From Legionella sp. (GTDB taxonomy: Bacteria; Pseudomonadota; Gammaproteobacteria; Legionellales; Legionellaceae): DNA of 9,189 nt. The first letter of the stretch is position 1, and the number at the start of each line of letters is the position of its first letter. The notes beneath the pieces are model-generated. The model was not told the DNA's origin. It worked only from the letters and a program-made list of their open reading frames with translations, and did no database searches. The stretch lies in contig SCSO01000114.1 of assembly GCA_004297865.1 (NCBI GenBank), forward strand, positions 1 through 9,189. The letters are read 5' to 3'. Made by a program: the position numbers and the translations under genes. Below, one piece after another: positions 1 to 5,813 of the stretch.

Positions 1-322
1 GCACCGCAATACCGGCCGGTTTATTGATCACTAAGAGGTGCTCATCTTCAAAAATGATGCAGTCATTGAGTTTTTTAGCTAAGGCGTCTCCGACAAAAAC
101 CTCTTTGGATTCTGAGGTGCGAATGGGGGGAATCCTAATCATATCCCCGACTTGTAGGCGTGAGGACACTTGTGCGCGTTTTTTATTAACCCGCACCTCA
201 CCCCCACGAATAATGCGATAAATATGGCTTTTAGGCACGCCCTTTAGGATGCGGATAAGGTAATTGTCTAAACGTTGACCTTCTTCTTCGACACCAACTT
301 CTTTATAGCTAACTTCACTCAT
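1..322 (-). CDS. rluC: 23S rRNA pseudouridine synthase RluC, N-terminal part (runs off left edge)
   Basis: Only the first 107 codons are in the window. The ATG is at 322-320 and the reading frame is open to base 1. The translation starts MSEVSYKEVGVEEEG and continues with a typical S4 RNA-binding domain at about residues 15-70, containing QRLDNYL, KGVPKSHIYRIIRGGEV and RVNKKRA. It reaches the start of the catalytic domain at VINKPAGIAV. This matches E. coli RluC closely from memory (GQRIDNFL, KGVPKSMIYRILRKGEVRVNKKR, LNKPSG). The family makes pseudouridines in 23S rRNA, at U955, U2504 and U2580 in E. coli. The catalytic Asp lies beyond the left edge, so activity cannot be judged. An AAAGG ribosome-binding site sits 9 bases upstream of the ATG. 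Its divergent position next to rne is the common gammaproteobacterial arrangement and supports RluC over the paralogues RluA and RluD. Confidence 0.93.
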   Translation of the reverse strand, partial: MSEVSYKEVGVEEEGQRLDNYLIRILKGVPKSHIYRIIRGGEVRVNKKRAQVSSRLQVGDMIRIPPIRTSESKEVFVGDALAKKLNDCIIFEDEHLLVINKPAGIAV

Positions 323-371
323 TGTCAATAAACCTTTGCCGAGCGTGATTTTTTTGTTATTATTGTATATT

Positions 372-390
372 GCGTGGGAAAGTCCCAAGC
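372..390 (-). promoter_or_regulatory. Hairpin at the predicted 5' end of the rluC leader
   Basis: TGGGA (375-379) and TCCCA (383-387) pair around a 3-base loop. A further GC/GC pair at 372-373 and 389-390 lies across one mismatch. It begins almost exactly where rluC transcription is predicted to start, so the rluC mRNA could carry a 5'-terminal stem. Such stems can protect mRNA against RNase E, but that role is inferred. Confidence 0.35.
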
Positions 391-396
391 GACCGA

Positions 397-427
397 ATTA
401 TAACGCATAAATAAAGAAAAAGTTTAA
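397..427 (-). promoter_or_regulatory. Probable rluC promoter
   Basis: Read on the minus strand, there is a perfect TATAAT at 402-397. A weak -35 region follows upstream: TTAAAC at 427-422 with a long 19-base spacer, or AAACTT at 425-420 with a 17-base spacer. Transcription would start near 390, giving a leader of about 70 bases before the rluC ATG. The -10 box is convincing; the -35 is not. Confidence 0.5.
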
Positions 428-429
428 TG

Positions 430-445
430 GTCGATAAATATCGAC
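430..445. promoter_or_regulatory. Operator-like palindrome upstream of the rluC promoter
   Basis: GTCGATAAATATCGAC is a dyad with two perfect 7-base arms (430-436 and 439-445) around a central AA. It lies just upstream of the presumed rluC -35 region, a typical place for a regulator to bind. I do not recognise the site as that of a known regulator family. Confidence 0.35.
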
Positions 446-486
446 AACGATTTATGGTTAATTCATCAAAATACATGCACTATCAT

Positions 487-521
487 TTAATTTCTTTATT
501 CAATATGGAATAAAAAATTAA
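487..521. repeat. AT-rich imperfect inverted repeat
   Basis: The arms 487-501 and 508-521 pair over 13 positions with one mismatch (494/515) and one bulged base (491), around a 6-base loop. Almost every pair is A-T. AT-rich DNA produces such dyads by chance more often than balanced DNA, so the functional claim is weak. It sits in the middle of the divergent gap, not at a gene end. Confidence 0.3.
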
Positions 522-715
522 CAGAATATCATGAATTTGCTTGATTTGACAGTAAATTTTACAAATGAAGTCTCTACTAACACATTGTAATTTTCAGAGT
601 GAATTGAAAAATAGAGGCTTAAAGTGAAACAAAACGCGCTTCCATTTAAGATGAAGATATAAGGAAGTGGCCCAATACTAGAGCTAAATTGACAACTATT
701 TTGACAGATACCTGC

Positions 716-730
716 GCATGTCCGACATGC
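716..730. promoter_or_regulatory. Perfect 15-base operator-like palindrome
   Basis: GCATGTCCGACATGC has two perfect 7-base arms around a single central C. It begins 9 bases after the second of two TTGACA hexamers (689-694 and 701-706, spaced 12 bases apart). A -10 box for the second TTGACA at 17-base spacing would fall at 724-729, inside the palindrome, but that hexamer (GACATG) is a poor -10. A bound regulator here could act on the rne promoter. The regulator is unknown. Confidence 0.4.
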
Positions 731-825
731 CATATACCAGTTACCCATTATTTCAGGGCATTCTCAAGTCTTATGCAAAGACTACCTTTTTTATCCCCCC
801 TAATGCGTAAAGTGTATATTTTTTT

Positions 826-942
826 GCGTGCCCCTTTATTTAAGGGACCATGCGTCTGGTCTGTCCATACAGTTATGGGCCAGCTTAAAGATTAGATGTC
901 TAATGGTAAAAAGAGTGCCGCAAAGCACCATGTTAAACCATT
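826..942 (+). promoter_or_regulatory. Structured rne 5' leader with three hairpins (candidate autoregulatory element)
   Basis: Three hairpins follow one another upstream of rne. The first (826-853) pairs GCGTG with CATGC (one G-U) and CCCTT with AAGGG around a TATTT loop, with a small internal loop. The second (856-883) pairs CTGG with CCAG and CCATA with TATGG around a CAGT loop, with an asymmetric internal loop. The third (902-942) has an outer AATGGT/ACCATT stem and an inner GTGC/GCAC stem. In E. coli the rne leader has several hairpins, and one of them (hp2) is bound by RNase E for feedback control. The similarity is of layout only; I see no clear sequence match. An alternative stem, GACCA/TGGTC at 846-861, competes with the first two. 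Confidence 0.4.
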
Positions 943-1005
943 TTAGACAAAAGCCTTACACTATCTCAGTTTAAATGTCAGCGCCCAATATTAATGGGGT
1001 TACTG

Positions 1006-3018
1006 ATGGAAACAATGTTAATCAATGCAACGCAAACTGAAGAGGTCCGTGTTGCCCTGATAAAAGATAATCAATTATTCGACTTGGATATTGAATGTCC
1101 AGGCGAAGTGAAGAAAAAAGGCAGTATTTACAGTGCGGTAGTCACACGAAGAGAACCTAGTTTAGATGCAGTATTCGTAGAATACGGATCCAAACGTCAA
1201 GGGTTTTTACCGCTTAAAGAAATCGCGCCAGAGTACTTAAGCCGTAATCCAGAAGAGTTTGGCGATGAAAAACCCCCTATCACTTCCTTAATTCGCGAAG
1301 GCCAGCAATTATTAATTCAGGTCGATAAAGAAGAGCGTGGCAACAAAGGTGCTGCTCTGACCACCTTTATCACACTTGCAGGTTGTTATTTGGTGTTAAT
1401 GCCTAACAATCCTCGTTCAGGTGGTATTTCTCGACGGATAGAAGGAGATGAGCGTGATGAGTTACGTGAAACCTTAAACGCCCTCACTCTTCCAGAGGAT
1501 ATGGGCCTGATTATTCGTACCGCGGGTGTAGGCAAGAGTCAAGAAGAGTTACAAGACGACTTAAATATGTTGGTTAACCAATGGCAATCCATTCAACAAG
1601 CCTACAACACTGAAATGGCCCCTTGCTTAATTCATCAAGAAGGCGATGTCATTATTCGTTCGATTCGTGATAATTTACGTAAATCGGTTAAACAAATTAT
1701 TATCGATGACCAAATTTCATATATTAAAGCAAGACAGTACATCGAACGTGTTAAGCCCGAATTTTTACCCAATTTACAGCTTTACAACAGCAGCGTTCCT
1801 TTATTCAATTTTTATCTCATTGAGAGCCAAATTGAAACCGCTTACCAACGTCAAGTGATGTTGCCTTCCGGTGGTGCTTTAGTCATTGACCGTACCGAAG
1901 CTTTAGTTTCTATTGACGTCAACTCTGCTAAAGCCACTGGCGGTTCTGATATTGAAGCGACCGCCCTCAACACTAACCTGGAAGCCGCGGATGAAATTGC
2001 ACGTCAATTACGTCTTCGCGATCTAGGTGGTCTAGTAGTCATCGACTTTATTGATATGGGCTCTAGTAAAAATCAACGTGATGTAGAAAATCGTTTAAAA
2101 GAAGCCTTGCAAGCCGATCGTGCACGTATCCAAGTAGGCCGTATTTCCCGCTTTGGTTTGTTGGAAATGTCGCGTCAACGTTTACGACTCTCTTTGGGTG
2201 AATCATCCCAAGAAGTGTGCCCGCGTTGCGAAGGCCGGGGTACTGTTCGTAACATTCAATCCAATGGTTTGTCTATCATCCGTTTGATTGAAGAAGAAGC
2301 TTTAAAGGATAAGACCGCAGAAATTCAAGTACAATTGCCTCCAGAAATGGCTACTTTCATCATGAATGAAAAACGTGATTTCATTCGTGATATTGAAAAG
2401 CGTCATACTGTCTCTGTAGTAATTATTGCCAATACCTTCATGCAATCCCCACAATATTCTATTTCGCGCTTAAAAGAGGATAATGTAGGTAAATCGAAAA
2501 AACCCAGTTACTCTTTAATTCAACAACCCGAATTAGCCTACGCAGCGGTCACTCATGAAGTTGTTGTAAATGATGAGCCTGCAGTTAAATCTTTTGCTGA
2601 TCAACATCAGGTTAAGCAACCACAAAATAACTTCATTAAACGTTTGTGGAAGAGCTTATTCGGTGGCCCTGCTTCTACTACTCCTAGTACGACTGAGCAA
2701 GGCAAACCCACGCAAAGCCGTCAAGGAAACAATCAACGTCCTGCTTCTCAGCAACGTAGTCAAGGTGATAGAAGACAAAGTGGGAACCGTCGTCGTAGAC
2801 CTAGTGGTAATCACCACCGCAATGCGTCAAGCAATACCAATACCAATCCTAATGCAAATACCAATACGAGTACGAGTTCGAATACGAATACGAATCCTAA
2901 TCAGCGTAAACGAAATCCAAATCAATCATCTGGGCAAGGTAATCGTGGGGCTTCTGGTAAAAATGAAAATGCTAAGAAAAGAGAACCACAAGTTGCTAAA
3001 GAATCTACAGAAAAGTAA
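1006..3018 (+). CDS. rne: Ribonuclease E, short C-terminal tail
   Basis: Single-strand endoribonuclease that starts mRNA decay and processes rRNA and tRNA precursors, normally as a membrane-attached tetramer. The protein is 670 residues from the ATG at 1006. It has the S1 domain (about 35-122), the motif KEERGNKGAALTTF, RTAGVGKS, catalytic Asp304 (SIDVNSAKATGG) and Asp347 (VIDFIDM), and the Zn-link CPRC with Cys405 and Cys408. Beyond about 510 the tail is low in complexity. NNFIKRLWKSLFGG (541-554) looks like the amphipathic membrane-targeting helix of E. coli RNase E. An Arg-rich stretch (570-606) probably binds RNA, and an Asn-Thr repeat follows (609-632). E. coli RNase E has 1061 residues, so the tail here is much shorter, and I see no RhlB, enolase or PNPase binding segment. 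An in-frame ATG at 994 lacks a ribosome-binding site. GGGG (996-999) lies 6 bases before 1006, and METMLINATQ aligns with E. coli MKRMLINATQ, so 1006 is preferred. Confidence 0.96.
   Translation: METMLINATQTEEVRVALIKDNQLFDLDIECPGEVKKKGSIYSAVVTRREPSLDAVFVEYGSKRQGFLPLKEIAPEYLSRNPEEFGDEKPPITSLIREGQQLLIQVDKEERGNKGAALTTFITLAGCYLVLMPNNPRSGGISRRIEGDERDELRETLNALTLPEDMGLIIRTAGVGKSQEELQDDLNMLVNQWQSIQQAYNTEMAPCLIHQEGDVIIRSIRDNLRKSVKQIIIDDQISYIKARQYIERVKPEFLPNLQLYNSSVPLFNFYLIESQIETAYQRQVMLPSGGALVIDRTEALVSIDVNSAKATGGSDIEATALNTNLEAADEIARQLRLRDLGGLVVIDFIDMGSSKNQRDVENRLKEALQADRARIQVGRISRFGLLEMSRQRLRLSLGESSQEVCPRCEGRGTVRNIQSNGLSIIRLIEEEALKDKTAEIQVQLPPEMATFIMNEKRDFIRDIEKRHTVSVVIIANTFMQSPQYSISRLKEDNVGKSKKPSYSLIQQPELAYAAVTHEVVVNDEPAVKSFADQHQVKQPQNNFIKRLWKSLFGGPASTTPSTTEQGKPTQSRQGNNQRPASQQRSQGDRRQSGNRRRRPSGNHHRNASSNTNTNPNANTNTSTSSNTNTNPNQRKRNPNQSSGQGNRGASGKNENAKKREPQVAKESTEK
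2833..2901 (+). repeat. In-frame Asn-Thr coding repeat in rne
   Basis: Degenerate hexamer repeats of the type AATACC or AATACG, with AGTACG and AATCCT variants, encode a run of alternating Asn and Thr/Ser/Pro residues in the RNase E tail. Every Asn codon in the tract is AAT. The 6-base unit keeps the frame, so gain or loss of units would change tail length without breaking the gene. Confidence 0.75.
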
Positions 3019-3024
3019 TTGAAT

Positions 3025-3056
3025 TTTGTCATTCCCGCTACTGCGGGAATGACAAA
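3025..3056. repeat. REP-like perfect palindrome of ATTCCC-N8-GGGAAT type
   Basis: Two perfect 14-base arms (3025-3038 and 3043-3056) flank a TACT loop. The core fits ATTCCC-N8-GGGAAT, the consensus described for dRS3 repeats in Neisseria, and similar GTCATTCCCGC palindromes are widespread as dispersed repeats in other proteobacteria. It starts 7 bases after the rne stop codon, between convergent genes. No T-run follows the stem on either strand, so it is not a standard intrinsic terminator. It could still stabilise mRNA 3' ends or help stop convergent transcripts. Confidence 0.7.
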
Positions 3057-3069
3057 TATGAAACTTCGC

Positions 3070-3456
3070 TTAATCCAAGTCAATCGAGTAAGAGAAACTA
3101 CCTATACCATCATAACGAGTGCCTATGTAATTTAGACCATTACAACTTGCTTTCACTGATGGATGCATCATCCAAGGACCATCTTTAATATCTAAAACAC
3201 AATAATGGTTAGCGTCATAACCTATAGTGACATGCGCAAATCCAGAAGTGCATTGTCCATTGTCGAGTAACAGGAAGCTTTTAGGTCCTACAGATTGCAG
3301 AACGATGTCCGCATCACTAGCACCGCTAACGATAAACACATTAGGATGATTTTCATCGTTTATACGAAAATAATCTTTAAAACCGCACCAAGATTGTTGG
3401 GCTTGTGCACTCATTGCCAATAAACTGCCTGCCGCAATTAACAAACACTTATTCAT
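3070..3456 (-). CDS. Small secreted protein with four cysteines, unknown function
   Basis: The protein is 128 residues from the ATG at 3456. It has a clear Sec signal peptide: MNK, a hydrophobic core (LLIAAGSLLAM), and a likely cleavage site AQA at 17-19. The mature part of about 109 residues has Cys24, Cys69, Cys86 and Cys105, an even number that would allow two disulfide bonds in the periplasm or outside the cell. It is rich in Gly, Asp, Ser and aromatic residues, with no transmembrane segment after the signal peptide, which suggests a small beta-rich fold. No lipobox is present. A GTG one codon upstream (3459) is an alternative start. AAGG and GGCGG sequences lie at suitable distances for either start. 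I do not recognise the family. It converges on rne and is divergent from the Lys-rich protein gene, with its own promoter. Confidence 0.8.
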   Translation of the reverse strand: MNKCLLIAAGSLLAMSAQAQQSWCGFKDYFRINDENHPNVFIVSGASDADIVLQSVGPKSFLLLDNGQCTSGFAHVTIGYDANHYCVLDIKDGPWMMHPSVKASCNGLNYIGTRYDGIGSFSYSIDLD

Positions 3457-3493
3457 CACAGTACCGCCTTATTTATAGTTATAGATCGCGGTG

Positions 3494-3522
3494 ATTATAA
3501 AAAACTAACGCTCTCAAAACAA
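3494..3522 (-). promoter_or_regulatory. Promoter of the small secreted protein gene
   Basis: On the minus strand, TTGTTT at 3522-3517 is followed after 17 bases by a perfect TATAAT at 3499-3494. Transcription would start near 3487, giving a leader of about 30 bases. The -35 matches the consensus only in TTG. Confidence 0.5.
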
Positions 3523-3591
3523 TCACTTTGACCAATTCATTAAACAAGGCAACTAAAATAAATCACAAAACCTACTTAACCGCTTCATAAA

Positions 3592-3622
3592 TTACACTTT
3601 TTCCCCATTTCATGTTTATAAT
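3592..3622 (+). promoter_or_regulatory. Promoter of the Lys-rich protein gene
   Basis: A perfect TATAAT lies at 3617-3622. Possible -35 hexamers are TTACAC (3592-3597, 19-base spacer) or ACACTT (3594-3599, 17-base spacer); both are weak. Transcription would start near 3629, about 32 bases before the ATG at 3661. Confidence 0.5.
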
Positions 3623-3660
3623 TTATTTTGCGTGCAGTCAAACGATAACATGGAGAAACA

Positions 3661-4329
3661 ATGAAAAAGGATACACAGTCAACTACTTCACAAAAACCAA
3701 CGAGTTCTAAAAAATCTGTGAAAGAGAATACTTCTGAGAATGCTAAGAAGACGAGTCCTAAAATGACTGCTACTGAGAAATCGCCCAAGAAGGAAACAAA
3801 AGCGACTGCAACTCAATCAGTAAAAAAACAAGAAAGCACTAAAGCGAAAGCCACTAAAAAAACGGATACAGCAAAACCCACCAAAGCTGCTAGTCCTGCT
3901 AAAGCAAGTAAAGAGAAAGGTAGTAAACCCGCTATAGTTATCACCATTCAAGAGGCGGTAGTGCAAGCTGAAGGTAAATATCGTGAATACCACGCGCCTA
4001 AAGAGAACAAGGCATCTAAGAATGCTGCGCGAAGAAATAGTGCGGGCTTTTTGAATGCTATTCGTCAAATGGAAAGAAGCTTAGATAATGCTCAACAGTT
4101 TATAGAAACCATTCAAGCTCAAGATGAACTCGATTCGTTGGTAACAGAAATGCGACGATTTTTAAGAGACGCATCCAGTTCATTTTATCAGCATTCATTT
4201 CCCTCTTATTTAGCTGCTGAGTTAGCCGATGAAAACATTCAAATCATAAGAAAGCGTTTAGGAGCTCATTATGAGAAGCAAGCGGTAATCCGTGAGTTGA
4301 ATAAATGGTTTGCTAGTCAAAAGTCATAA
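3661..4329 (+). CDS. Protein with Lys-rich histone-H1-like tail and helical C-terminal domain, unknown function
   Basis: The protein has 222 residues. The start is clear: GGAG at 3652-3655 lies 5 bases before the ATG. Residues 1-89 are an unstructured tail of Lys, Ser, Thr, Ala and Pro with 25 lysines, no arginine and no aromatic residue. It includes SPKK at 41-44, a motif that binds the DNA minor groove in some histones, and SPKM at 32-35. Residues 90-222 look mostly helical, with amphipathic stretches such as GFLNAIRQMERSLDNAQQFI and VTEMRRFLRD, and a short conserved-looking end NKWFASQ. The tail resembles bacterial H1-like proteins (chlamydial Hc1, AlgP of Pseudomonas), but such tails arise repeatedly and prove little about descent. 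I do not recognise the C-terminal domain. A role in DNA or RNA binding is a reasonable inference. There is no signal peptide. The gene stands alone, divergent from the secreted protein gene. Confidence 0.85.
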   Translation: MKKDTQSTTSQKPTSSKKSVKENTSENAKKTSPKMTATEKSPKKETKATATQSVKKQESTKAKATKKTDTAKPTKAASPAKASKEKGSKPAIVITIQEAVVQAEGKYREYHAPKENKASKNAARRNSAGFLNAIRQMERSLDNAQQFIETIQAQDELDSLVTEMRRFLRDASSSFYQHSFPSYLAAELADENIQIIRKRLGAHYEKQAVIRELNKWFASQKS

Positions 4330-4350
4330 GAAAATATCAATAGAGGGTAG

Positions 4351-4378
4351 CCTGTATTAGACGAAGTCGTAATACAGG
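4351..4378. repeat. REP-like hairpin between convergent genes
   Basis: CCTGTATTA (4351-4359) pairs with TAATACAGG (4370-4378). The stem continues with GAC/GTC (4360-4362 and 4366-4368) around a GAA loop, with one bulged G at 4369. It lies between the ends of the Lys-rich protein gene and the ankyrin gene. No T-run follows on either strand, so a simple intrinsic terminator is unlikely; the shape suits a REP-type dispersed repeat. Its sequence is unrelated to the palindrome at 3025-3056. Confidence 0.55.
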
Positions 4379-4403
4379 ACCTCACCCCCGGTACGTCAGG
4401 CAA

Positions 4404-5810
4404 TTACTCCAACCCCGTCGCCACCGGATTCACACCAATATTCGGATTCACCCCACAATCATCCAATAATTTTAAGAGATTATTGCCGCGTTTGGTTAAA
4501 CGTTTAATGCAATAGGCTTCTAAATAACTATTTAAAATATAGGAATAATCTGGCAGGGTCAGAATGTGCAGAATTTTTTCTGCGCGGTCGACATCTTTCT
4601 TTTTCCCATGATTACAAGCTTGGAATAGAACACCGCCCAACATCGCAGCTATACTAGCTTTCCGTTCTCGTGTGACTAAATAAAATCGTTGAATACATTC
4701 ATCTAGAGCTCTGTCTTTATCCCATTCCATCCATTCATCATATAAATGCAAAGCAGGGTCAATCTCAATTTCCTGTACCATATCTAAAGTTTGCATCACA
4801 TAAGCCACCGGTAAAACTGCTTGCACATTGGCCCAAGAACAGTTCCCACTAACCTGCGAACTCAGAGGAATTTTTGCGCGTGGCAGTAAACCCAATTGTT
4901 GATTAATCTGTTGATGGAAATAACGTCTACTTTGCTTTTTAAATAGAAAGTTTTCTATAAAATCCACATTGAGCATTTCCGGCCTAGTCATGTGATAAAT
5001 GTTCACACTGCCCTCTTGCAAACTATTCTCGCCTCTATCAATCTTCGCCCACCAATTTTGATAACGCACAAAACACAGAGCATGTCCGCGACTGGCAGCT
5101 GGAAGAATGAGCATAGGTGATTTGAGTAATTGTGCTAGCCGTTTACGATGTTCCGCAGAAAGCTGCGGTTGATGCTGTAACTTTAATAATTCTGCAGCAT
5201 GATTAAAGGCATCCATGATGTGGTGAACAAAAGCATAATATTCCCGTAAATGCCGAGTGGAATAACTACTGGTAAATCGACGCAAGGAATCTTTAATCAC
5301 GGCTACGGTAAATTCAAGAATAAATCCTTCATAATCTAATTCAATAAATTCGCCTTTGGTATTGATGATGTCCACATCACCTTTTAATTCAAAACGATGA
5401 CCTAGCAGTTTGGCATTGATAAAGTCCAAAGCAAAATCCAACTTGGCACCATGCTGATACAATAATTGTTTTAAAGGATCTTGACCGCGCAAAACCGGAT
5501 ACACTAAAACAGATAAACCGTTGCGGGTATAGGCATTTGGATCTGCACCATATTGTAAAAATAACCGACTCAATTCTAAATCGTTATAGTCCACGGCCCA
5601 ATGCAATGGAGTGCGTCCGGTGACATCAGGTTTATTGACATCGACTTTATGCCGTAACAACTCTTCTGCAATTTTACGTTGGCGAGTAATGACGCATTCA
5701 ATTAAGGGGGTAAATCCATATTCATCAATATCGTCTAAGGATTCGCCTGCACGTTGGTAAGCCGCAAAATCAGGCATGCGCCGACTGATGATGTCATAGG
5801 CAATAGTCAT
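4404..5810 (-). CDS. ankH: Ankyrin-repeat protein with cysteine-protease-like domain, AnkH/LegA3-like candidate Dot/Icm effector
   Basis: The protein has 468 residues. Residues 31-125 hold three ankyrin repeats: YGFTPLIECV...AEELLRHKVDVN, GRTPLHWAV...LFLQYGADPN and NGLSVLVYPV...LLYQHGAKLD. A degenerate repeat at 1-30 would make four. The rest resembles a papain-fold or clan CE cysteine peptidase, with His243 in SRGHALCF, Asp258 in WWAKIDRG, Gln319, and Cys324 in SGNCSWAN, in the order His-Asp-Gln-Cys. A segment of about 60 residues between Asp and Gln could form an inserted cap. This plan and length match Legionella AnkH (LegA3), a core type IV effector whose structure has four ankyrin repeats, a cysteine-protease-like domain and a cap, and which binds host LARP7. 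Its start is fixed by GGAGG 7 bases upstream, which lies within the end of the preceding gene; the gap between the two genes is 3 bases. Family assignment is from memory; catalysis and secretion are inferred. Confidence 0.8.
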   Translation of the reverse strand: MTIAYDIISRRMPDFAAYQRAGESLDDIDEYGFTPLIECVITRQRKIAEELLRHKVDVNKPDVTGRTPLHWAVDYNDLELSRLFLQYGADPNAYTRNGLSVLVYPVLRGQDPLKQLLYQHGAKLDFALDFINAKLLGHRFELKGDVDIINTKGEFIELDYEGFILEFTVAVIKDSLRRFTSSYSTRHLREYYAFVHHIMDAFNHAAELLKLQHQPQLSAEHRKRLAQLLKSPMLILPAASRGHALCFVRYQNWWAKIDRGENSLQEGSVNIYHMTRPEMLNVDFIENFLFKKQSRRYFHQQINQQLGLLPRAKIPLSSQVSGNCSWANVQAVLPVAYVMQTLDMVQEIEIDPALHLYDEWMEWDKDRALDECIQRFYLVTRERKASIAAMLGGVLFQACNHGKKKDVDRAEKILHILTLPDYSYILNSYLEAYCIKRLTKRGNNLLKLLDDCGVNPNIGVNPVATGLE

Positions 5811-5813
5811 GGC

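Larger units (their letters stand above)
323..1005. other. Long rluC-rne intergenic region without a supported gene
   Basis: This 683-base gap separates divergent rluC and rne. Reading it on both strands gives two short open frames (minus 518-748 and plus 689-895), but neither has a convincing ribosome-binding site or protein-like composition. The part from about 450 to 680 is very AT-rich and includes a long imperfect hairpin at 487-521. The right part holds a twin TTGACA (689-694, 701-706), a perfect palindrome (716-730) and several hairpins before rne. In E. coli, rne has a long structured leader through which RNase E controls its own mRNA; a long leader here fits that pattern. The rne promoter could not be fixed. 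TATATT at 815-820 is a possible -10 box without a good -35. Confidence 0.6.

Noticed and set aside
546..574. TTGACA at 546-551 as the -35 of a plus-strand promoter
   Set aside because: No acceptable -10 hexamer lies at 16-19 bases spacing.
518..748. Minus-strand open frame of 76 codons in the rluC-rne gap
   Set aside because: No ribosome-binding site, Cys/Phe/Ser-rich translation typical of AT-rich noncoding DNA, and it overlaps the palindrome at 716-730.
689..895. Plus-strand open frame of 68 codons before rne
   Set aside because: It would need a TTG start, has no ribosome-binding site, and runs through the hairpins of the likely rne leader.
994..1005. Upstream ATG at 994 as the rne start
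   Set aside because: No ribosome-binding site before it, and the four extra residues do not align with other RNase E proteins; GGGG spaced 6 bases before 1006 fits better.
2570..3022. 150-codon open frame inside the 3' part of rne
   Set aside because: It is in another frame of a well-supported gene; its Ile-Arg repeats merely mirror the Asn-Thr hexamer repeat.
3025..3056. Intrinsic (rho-independent) terminator for rne
   Set aside because: The stem is strong, but neither strand has a T-run after it; a REP-like repeat explains the sequence better.
3817..4068. Minus-strand open frame opposite the Lys-rich protein gene
   Set aside because: Its Phe-rich translation is the antisense of the Lys-rich codons; no start signals.
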